Origin: Watersipora subatra
Taxonomy: Eukaryota; Bryozoa; Gymnolaemata; Cheilostomatida; Watersiporidae
Assembly (NCBI RefSeq): GCF_963576615.1
Contig: NC_088711.1
Coordinates: 58,880,248 to 58,944,247, forward strand
Reading direction: 5' to 3'
Length of the DNA: 64,000 nucleotides
Below, one piece after another: positions 58,901 through 64,000 of the stretch; position 1 is the stretch's first letter, and the number at the start of each line of letters is the position of its first letter. Below the pieces are notes generated by a model that did no database searches, was not told the DNA's origin, and worked only from the letters and a program-made list of their open reading frames with translations. The position numbers were made by a program, and so were the translations under genes.

Positions 58901-60085
58901 TAGCTTTACCCTTCCTATGACAGATATATGGCTCCCACCATACCCTGTCAGTTTAGCCTTAGTACGAGTCACACGAGTACATCCAATGCTAAGGAAAGTA
59001 GGCTTAGACATAGTACTAACAGCTGCAGCTGTATCTATTCTTGCATTAATAGTTTTACCTTGTATAGTAATTGGAATGACATACCTATCATTTAGACAAG
59101 TGGTGTTGCTGACTGCCTGAACATGGAAATAATCATCATCTCCAGAATTAGAGGCCTGGTCATGTTCAAGAGAAATGCTACACTGGTTATAGCCTCTATC
59201 CGATTTAGCATGACCTGATTCACATACTCTTTCAAAATGACCCATCCTGCGGCAGTTTTTGCAACGCTTACCATAGGCAGGGCAACGACCACGCACATGA
59301 CTGCTCCCACAATATCGACAACTATCAATCATTTGACCAGACTTTCGACCACTTGTCCTAGTTTCTACTGATTTTGATTGATGCTGATACTTAGCTGGTG
59401 GTGATGTCTTTGGCCTAGTGCTGCGTACTGCCATCACCATGTGGTCGTCCTGCTCCGCTTTCTGATTGGCTAATATTATCTCCTTTGTTCTTAGTTGCTG
59501 CTGTATCTGTTGGAGTGTGATATTTGCATTCAGTTGCAATTCACGACTCAGGTCTTTGTCTCTCATGCCTGCTAAAATGCGAGTCCGTATCATATCATCT
59601 CTGTGATTTTGGTCCCAGCCAGTGCATTTTGCTGCCATTTCATGCAGGCTACGAATAAACTGATCATTTGACTCCTCTGGAGCTTGCATACGAGAGCCAA
59701 AAAGCACTGCATAATGCAGATGATTATCTCTAGGATTGAAATATGTATCAAAAGCTTCCACAGTTCGATCAAATAGGGTTTCATCGGCATCCTCCGCAGG
59801 TATATTGTTGTCTTCATCTGCTTCCTGTGGAGGTCGAACTTGTAGGTGTGGAATGATAGACTCAGCCTCCTCACCCATACAATATATTAGCATGTCAACT
59901 TGTTGCTGTGCAGGCTTTTCTGATAAACCTGAAGCACTACGATATCGTAAGAACCTGCGCTTGTACTCAGGCCAGGCCTTTTGTGTATTTGAAAAATCTA
60001 GTCCCTTCGGTATTTCAAGTCCACCTGGCATCTTGTAGTCTGGAAGTAATTTGTCTGGAGATTGTTTGAATGCAAATCTCAACAC
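55934..60085 (-). CDS. Gag-pol polyprotein of the Gypsy element
   Basis: A single 1383-residue frame. Domains in order: gag-like helical region (1-250), paired CCHC zinc knuckles (about 255-290), retropepsin-type protease (about 345-430), reverse transcriptase with YIDDVLIHA (about 490-680), RNase H (about 760-880), integrase zinc-binding and catalytic core (about 1000-1200, with VSDNGPQFSS), and a C-terminal tail. This order is that of Ty3/Gypsy (Metaviridae). Gag and pol lie in one frame, as in several Gypsy lineages. Fossil rules apply; it is described only as looking whole. Confidence 0.95.
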   Translation of the reverse strand: MLRFAFKQSPDKLLPDYKMPGGLEIPKGLDFSNTQKAWPEYKRRFLRYRSASGLSEKPAQQQVDMLIYCMGEEAESIIPHLQVRPPQEADEDNNIPAEDADETLFDRTVEAFDTYFNPRDNHLHYAVLFGSRMQAPEESNDQFIRSLHEMAAKCTGWDQNHRDDMIRTRILAGMRDKDLSRELQLNANITLQQIQQQLRTKEIILANQKAEQDDHMVMAVRSTRPKTSPPAKYQHQSKSVETRTSGRKSGQMIDSCRYCGSSHVRGRCPAYGKRCKNCRRMGHFERVCESGHAKSDRGYNQCSISLEHDQASNSGDDDYFHVQAVSNTTCLNDRYVIPITIQGKTINARIDTAAAVSTMSKPTFLSIGCTRVTRTKAKLTGYGGSHISVIGRVKLPVVDPSGKESVVKFYVTDDDNETLIGAPAIDELQLIRVKGSKVNQVTSNSLEMPAELSQLIAEYDIVFSGLGRFGKPVELELKSTAEPKTVPSRLVPHKLRKPLKRELDKLVKLGVIVRDTNPSQWMSPLVIVNKPNGDVRLCLDPHNLNQNLIRAQCAIPTTTEIFSKVSGSKYFTTLDANQSFHQIPLTETSSMLTSFLTPYGKFRYKRLPMGICNAPEIFHQRMADAVEDLQGVEVYIDDVLIHAATREEHDIRLRKVLDRFKQVGLTLNPAKVVFAKQSVGYLGHELSGKGIAPCHSKVEAIQHMVQPQDKKAVQRFLGFVTYLAKFIPNLADHTLPLREVMKKNVQFYWGPAQSEAFETIRNLIVEAPTLKLYDPEKPVYLSADSSKSSLGAVILQDGRPIEFAAKALTDCQSRYSQIEKELLASLFACKRFKYYCLGQKTIEVETDHLPLLGLMNKPINELSPRLAAMRLELLPYPIALKYCPGSEMVLADTLSRSCPAKMSQEDDLGSDPLLSVCSVVIRSADVMTKYQKATLADEELQVVMRYIQEGWPSHKKSCASRALRYFNLRHSLSIVNDVVFYGRRLVVPVSLQSEVVDTLHCAHQGVTKTLQRASNSVFWPGLRHRLEEKCRSCEPCMSVERNERKEPLIPFAIPAYPFQTLGVDLFAIGGKSYLMMVDYLTKWPVVKQLGSGTGSAVVIECLREVFSDFGQPESIVSDNGPQFSSQEFKRFCSLLGIVHNTSSPLHPSGNGQVERAIGTVKGMMKKCIEDGSSWLTGLTTLRNTPIASSLPSPAELLQGRYIRDSLPVCRDRYQVTGYSLEHIREKLGAIKSSNKHYHDSHAGPLKTVLKPGQQVYYKAAQGRWRPGVIAKILGERSYEIDAGAFKLRRNRKDLRESQVKDKPTRSITGLGVRDSITDTPSNSSDNPNDLLTNFEPEDTSAMNCNIEQAAPTVPAMPAGESHEAKPMRVHKKPIWHKDYDFRW

Positions 60086-60211
60086 TTCAATCGATCACTG
60101 TGCACCGGCAGCTTTCAATAGTAGCGATAGGAACCAAATTAACTACAGGATTGTCCAATAGTATATTATACAATCTAATGTCATTGACATTAGATCCTGC
60201 CTACGACGCCA

Positions 60212-60427
60212 TAATAAAGTCTGTAGTTGATTGACTTCAAGATGTTTATTTAATTGGTAAACTAATTACAGTCGAAACACTAATGTCAGCACGTGCTAGA
60301 ATAACGTCCGTGAACCAAAGCCAAGTCACCACATCACTTCCGGTCAAGTTAAAAACTAAAAACAAAAACACACAACTCCAATATTGGTAACACAACTAAG
60401 TATAACTATTTTGTTCAGTCCATTACA
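60212..60427 (-). repeat. 5' LTR of the Gypsy element
   Basis: 216 bp; partner of 55677-55892. Confidence 0.9.
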
Positions 60428-60470
60428 ATATATATATATATATACTGTTAATTACATACTGTTAATTATA

Positions 60471-60506
<36 letters not shown>

Positions 60507-60508
60507 TG
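60428..60508. repeat. TA microsatellite, right side
   Basis: TATATA runs interrupted by TACTGTTAATTA. It continues the array that the Gypsy element split. Confidence 0.9.
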
Positions 60509-62816
60509 TCATTTATGTAGTCTCCCCAAGAATAGATGTTGTATTTGAGCGCTATATCTCTTGTATTATAGCTGATGTTTGAATTTAAATGTTATTATTG
60601 TGGATTTGCAATGAAAAAAGTAGTAAAAGAACCTCTGTGTCATATTGTGTAATTAAGATTCTTCTGGCTCACCCATGCTTTAGTATCAAAATATCAAGTA
60701 TTTTTTCTTGTGTCAGGGTTGGAAAGTTTGAAATTTTGAAAGACGCAGAAAGCAGCAATCACGCTAGGATTGAATTCGCGGAGATTGTTACGCTAAAACC
60801 AGAGCGTGATAAACTGCCCAGTTAGGAATGCATCAGCATTGGAAGCTCTGACAGGTCAGCGTGTCAGACTGCGGAGATAGGGCTGCATCTGTGTTGGAAG
60901 CCTTGCTACAACAGCGCGTTACTTGTCAAAACAATTTATAAGTAAAACAATTTATAAGTAAATTGTTTGACAGGTAACACCAGCATAGGAAACTTGAAAA
61001 AACTATGAGAAACCGCAACCTCTCCCCGCTGATACAAACAGTGTAATAAATGATGTATTACCCCTCTGCTCCCATGTATCAAGCATAGTAGCCGTCTAAT
61101 CATTACGGCTGATGAAGAGAGACATTAACAAGCTTGGTGTATGTATGACCATATATGATGTCACCACTACATATGAAGGAGAGCAATACATCACAAGAAG
61201 TACCAAAGGTTATTCTACAGAGCAAACAACTTTGCAGAGGGACAAGCACAAGCAAGGACATACATACATCGAACTGTCGACCAGTCATAAACGAACCGAA
61301 TATTTACAACACTTTTGTAGGTATAGCTTATAACATCATTTATTATATAGATATATTATTATAGATAGTATGATTTTGTAAAATCATAATATAACTATGC
61401 ATGAATTTTTAGAGGTTTTGAAAAACAGAATTGATGTAATGGATATAGAATAGCATGAAATATGAATATATCTTTTGCTTTATGGAAGATAAATAATTAG
61501 AACTGTCTCAGGATGAGTATTATAGCAAAATCCAATTTTTATAAATCAGCTATTGTCGGTTTTCAAGTTATGGCCAATCTTGTACAAATTATTGACTTAG
61601 TTTAATTCACTGGCGTATCGCATCGTCATGGAACCCCATAAAATGTCAACTGTCAAGGCGTCAGATATCAAATGTCAGAAAGGAATGCTGGCTGACATCG
61701 AAGACACTAGAAATAAACATTACGAAAATGTTGTAAGGATCCAGTGACATTTGACACTAATCCGAGAATAAGTATATAAGGAGAAGCTGGCAGCGAGCCA
61801 GAGACAGAAACTGGCAGCGAGCCAGATAAAGAGAGAGGATCTGGCAGCGAGCCAGATCGCAACTGGTAGCGAGCCAAGAAAGCAGCTAGAAGCTGGCAGT
61901 GAGCCAAGCAGCAAAAGAGGGCGCATAGAGAGGCTAATATAAGCTATAGGAGCCTGCAGCGGACAGCCTGCAGAGGATCAACCCATTGAGGAGGAAACAT
62001 ACAGCAGATACAATTTACCCAAAGAGGCGGTAAGCCAGAAAACTACAAAGCCCTGAAAAAATAGAATTCGTTCAGCCCCCTGCCAGCAGAAGGAGCCGTC
62101 ATCACACGCCTCATCACTACACGCATCGCAGACATACATAATTATTGAACCTAAAAAGGCCATAACTAATAGAGCTAATTATACAAGTTATTTTTGCTCT
62201 GGCTAATGAATATTGAATGAATTACTATTATTTTTGATCTTCTGAAAGAAATAGAGTTTACAGATACTTAAAACAAATCACTGGTGTATTATTGTTAGTT
62301 ATAGGATATTTGCCTACAGGCAGTAACTATTGTAGGCCTCGCAATCTCAATACTACTTGTGAACATTGATACTTGGGCTCATTATTGCAATAGCGTGTTA
62401 CCTGTCAAAACAATTTCAAGGAGAACTATATTAGTGCCTATCTATTAATTGAGTTGTTTCAATTTCGCTTCATAGCGGCAGTCTGATTTTTGTGGGGCAG
62501 AAGTTCCACTTTGTCTGCGGTCAAAATTTGTCTTGAGAGAAATAAAACTCAAGGTCCAGAGGCTAACCATTACACATCGAACCACAGAACCATAATATTA
62601 TTACACTCTAAGGAAACACACAAAAACAATAAATTTCATATTATTATTTAAATATTATTACTGCTAATAGATTTGTTTTGAAAAACATGAAATTTCTCCC
62701 TTGACACTTGTGCAAAATGTTGTCTTTTCTTACATTCAAGTTACCTGCAATTATAAAATTTTAGAAAAATTAAATGTTGACATTGCATTGCCATTTATCT
62801 TTTCTAATGGTTACAG
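60509..62816. other. Region upstream of HMGCL exon
   Basis: No exon was recognised. It contains five imperfect copies of CTGGCAGCGAGCCAGA at 61787-61915, preceded by a TATATAAG at about 61776, which could be part of a solo LTR or a promoter-bearing repeat. The call is tentative. Confidence 0.35.
61787..61915. repeat. Imperfect repeat of CTGGCAGCGAGCC
   Basis: Five copies at spacings of 20-35 bp (CTGGCAGCGAGCCAGA, CTGGTAGCGAGCCAAG, CTGGCAGTGAGCCAAG). Confidence 0.75.
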
Positions 62817-63404
62817 GGATTGCTTTAGCATGTGGTCATCTGCAGGCAAAAGAGTAATGATGCGATACCTATCGCAAAGGTACTGCACCGTGCCTGTGCT
62901 CAACCAGGTCACCCATTCGCTACCCAAGTCAGTGAGGATTGTCGAAGTTGGTCCGCGCGATGGCCTTCAGAATGAAAAAGTACATGTAGCCACCGATGTT
63001 AAAATAGAAATGGTAAACCTTCTTTCAAACAGTGGCATTAAGGATATTGAAGTTACAAGCTTTGTCTCTCCAAAATGGATTCCACAGCTGAGCGACAGTT
63101 CCGAGGTCTGTGACAGGATTCAACGTAAGCCGGGCATTAACTATAGCGCATTAACTCCAAACATTCAAGGCTACAAGTCAGCTCAGAAAGCCAAAGTTAA
63201 TCAGGTAGCCATATTCGCTGCCGCTAGCGAATCCTTCACCAAGAAAAATATTAACTGTAGTATTAAAGAGAGTCTAGAGAGATTTGAGCCGGTTTGCCGA
63301 GCAGCGAAGGAAGACAATGTACCAGTGAGAGGCTATGTGTCATGTATGATAGCCTGTCCCTATGAGGGAAAAGTCTCGTCAGCTAAGGTGGCACAGGTTG
63401 CAAG
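62817..63404 (+). CDS. HMGCL: Hydroxymethylglutaryl-CoA lyase, first coding exon (partial)
   Basis: After the acceptor GGTTACAG the frame reads an Arg-rich leader (MMRYLSQRY...), then SVRIVEVGPRDGLQNEK, SNSGIKDIEVTSFVSPKWIP, ALTPNIQGYKSA, ASESFTKKNINCSI and VRGYVSCMIACPYEGKVS, all hallmarks of HMGCL. It breaks HMG-CoA to acetyl-CoA and acetoacetate in mitochondria (ketogenesis, leucine breakdown). R-D of GPRDGLQ, including the metal-binding Asp, are present. The leader looks like a mitochondrial presequence. Start is at 62830, or 62857 (MMRY). The exon ends CAAG|GTAGGC at 63404, and the rest (including the HCHDTYG metal site and the GGCPYA loop) must lie beyond the window. Confidence 0.93.
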
Positions 63405-64000
63405 GTAGGCATCGGCAACATTGATCTATATAACACAGTGCGCTGCTATTATAAAGTTTAGTATGTTACTGCCAACTCTCATCTTCTGCTCTTCAAATCT
63501 GTTCTAACTTTTTAATGAGTTTTCCGTGCAATGCAAATAAGAGGATTCTTTTTAGCTTAAGTTCTTAGTTCGCTAGTGGTTCAATTTTTTATCTCATATT
63601 TATCATTGCTTTATGAAATGTTATGGGAATTACCAGCTTGGCATGCATCACTGCTCATAGCCTTGACAACCAGCTGAGTTGTTCAATGCCAATGCCCAAA
63701 TATTACCACAAAAAATCACCACATCGGAGAAAAATATTTGTTTGCGCCTTTCCTCGTTTTATTAACACCTGCACTATATTTTTAATTGATACCCAAAATT
63801 TAAAGACTGAGTTTCTTGTCGCTATAAGAAATAATATAAGCCACAGCGCTACTTCATTGCAATAGAAACACAGCCGAGCCGCACTGTGACCAACAATTGT
63901 GGTACTGTTAGCTCTTCGTCTTTGCGAGAGACTCGCTTGAATTTTTATTCTTTGAAAGCAATTCGTGCCACAAAAGATTCACATAACTCGCTGCGCTCTA
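63405..64000. other. HMGCL intron, partial
   Basis: No exon was recognised to the window end. Confidence 0.5.

Larger units (their letters stand above)
55677..60427 (-). mobile_element. Ty3/Gypsy LTR retrotransposon, looks whole
   Basis: 4751 bp on the minus strand. Two 216-bp LTRs (55677-55892 and 60212-60427) look identical, which suggests a very recent insertion. Read on the minus strand each LTR starts TGTAATGG. A purine tract AGAGAAAAGGGAGA precedes the 3' LTR, and TGGCGTCGTAGG follows the 5' LTR where a primer site is expected. One long gag-pol frame fills the middle. No envelope frame is present. The flanking TA repeat hides the target duplication. Confidence 0.95.

Noticed and set aside
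62701-62816. HMGCL start upstream at 62701
   Set aside because: The stretch is open but AT-rich and ends in a good 3' splice site (GGTTACAG). HMGCL similarity begins only after it.

Overview
This window is nuclear DNA of an animal. It is AT-rich and intron-rich, with GT-AG introns, AATAAA signals and single-copy orthologues of animal genes embedded in dense DNA-transposon debris. The repeat style (TA-flanked Tigger-like elements, TTAA-flanked palindromes, hAT ends, tRNA-derived SINE-like units, a Ty3/Gypsy element) fits a marine invertebrate, probably a lophotrochozoan. The species cannot be named from sequence alone.

Host genes. IMP3 (11143-11688, +) is a single-exon U3 snoRNP protein. A seven-exon gene on the minus strand (13039-15848) encodes a 347-residue protein of uncertain family, perhaps CARF/ALS2CR8-like. 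It starts head-to-head, 244 bp away, from NOP9 (16093-52254, +). NOP9 is a Pumilio-repeat pre-rRNA processing factor whose 13 exons I could join in one open frame of 727 residues. The 5' coding exon of HMGCL (mitochondrial HMG-CoA lyase) lies at 62817-63404 and runs off the window. IMP3 and NOP9 both serve small-subunit rRNA processing in the nucleolus.

Region by region. 0.9-1.5 kb: LINE reverse transcriptase scrap. 1.6-10.5 kb: nested DNA transposons of at least four families (called A, B, F and Tigger-like here). 11-16 kb: the two small genes, with a Gypsy integrase scrap in an intron. 16-52 kb: NOP9, its introns swollen by transposons, a 16-bp array and a 2-kb 15-bp satellite. 52-55.6 kb: little recognisable. 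55.7-60.4 kb: an apparently whole Ty3/Gypsy element with identical-looking LTRs. 60.5-62.8 kb: mostly unrecognised DNA with a possible solo-LTR-like stretch, then HMGCL.

The most interesting item is a pair of elements in one NOP9 intron (21112-23495 and 24945-29033). They share an architecture I cannot assign to a named superfamily: termini starting GGG, 4-bp target duplications (ATCT; TACA), and seven copies each of a family-specific 15-mer near the ends. The larger one encodes a two-exon, about 721-codon protein with EDFSENF, SDGSASQFKN and HGKGAVDGVGG motifs that may form a DDE-type transposase core. The smaller one keeps a relic of the same basic N-terminus. A second item is a 3.7-kb hAT-like element ending 16 bp before NOP9 exon 4, so that its own T-rich end appears to serve as the polypyrimidine tract.
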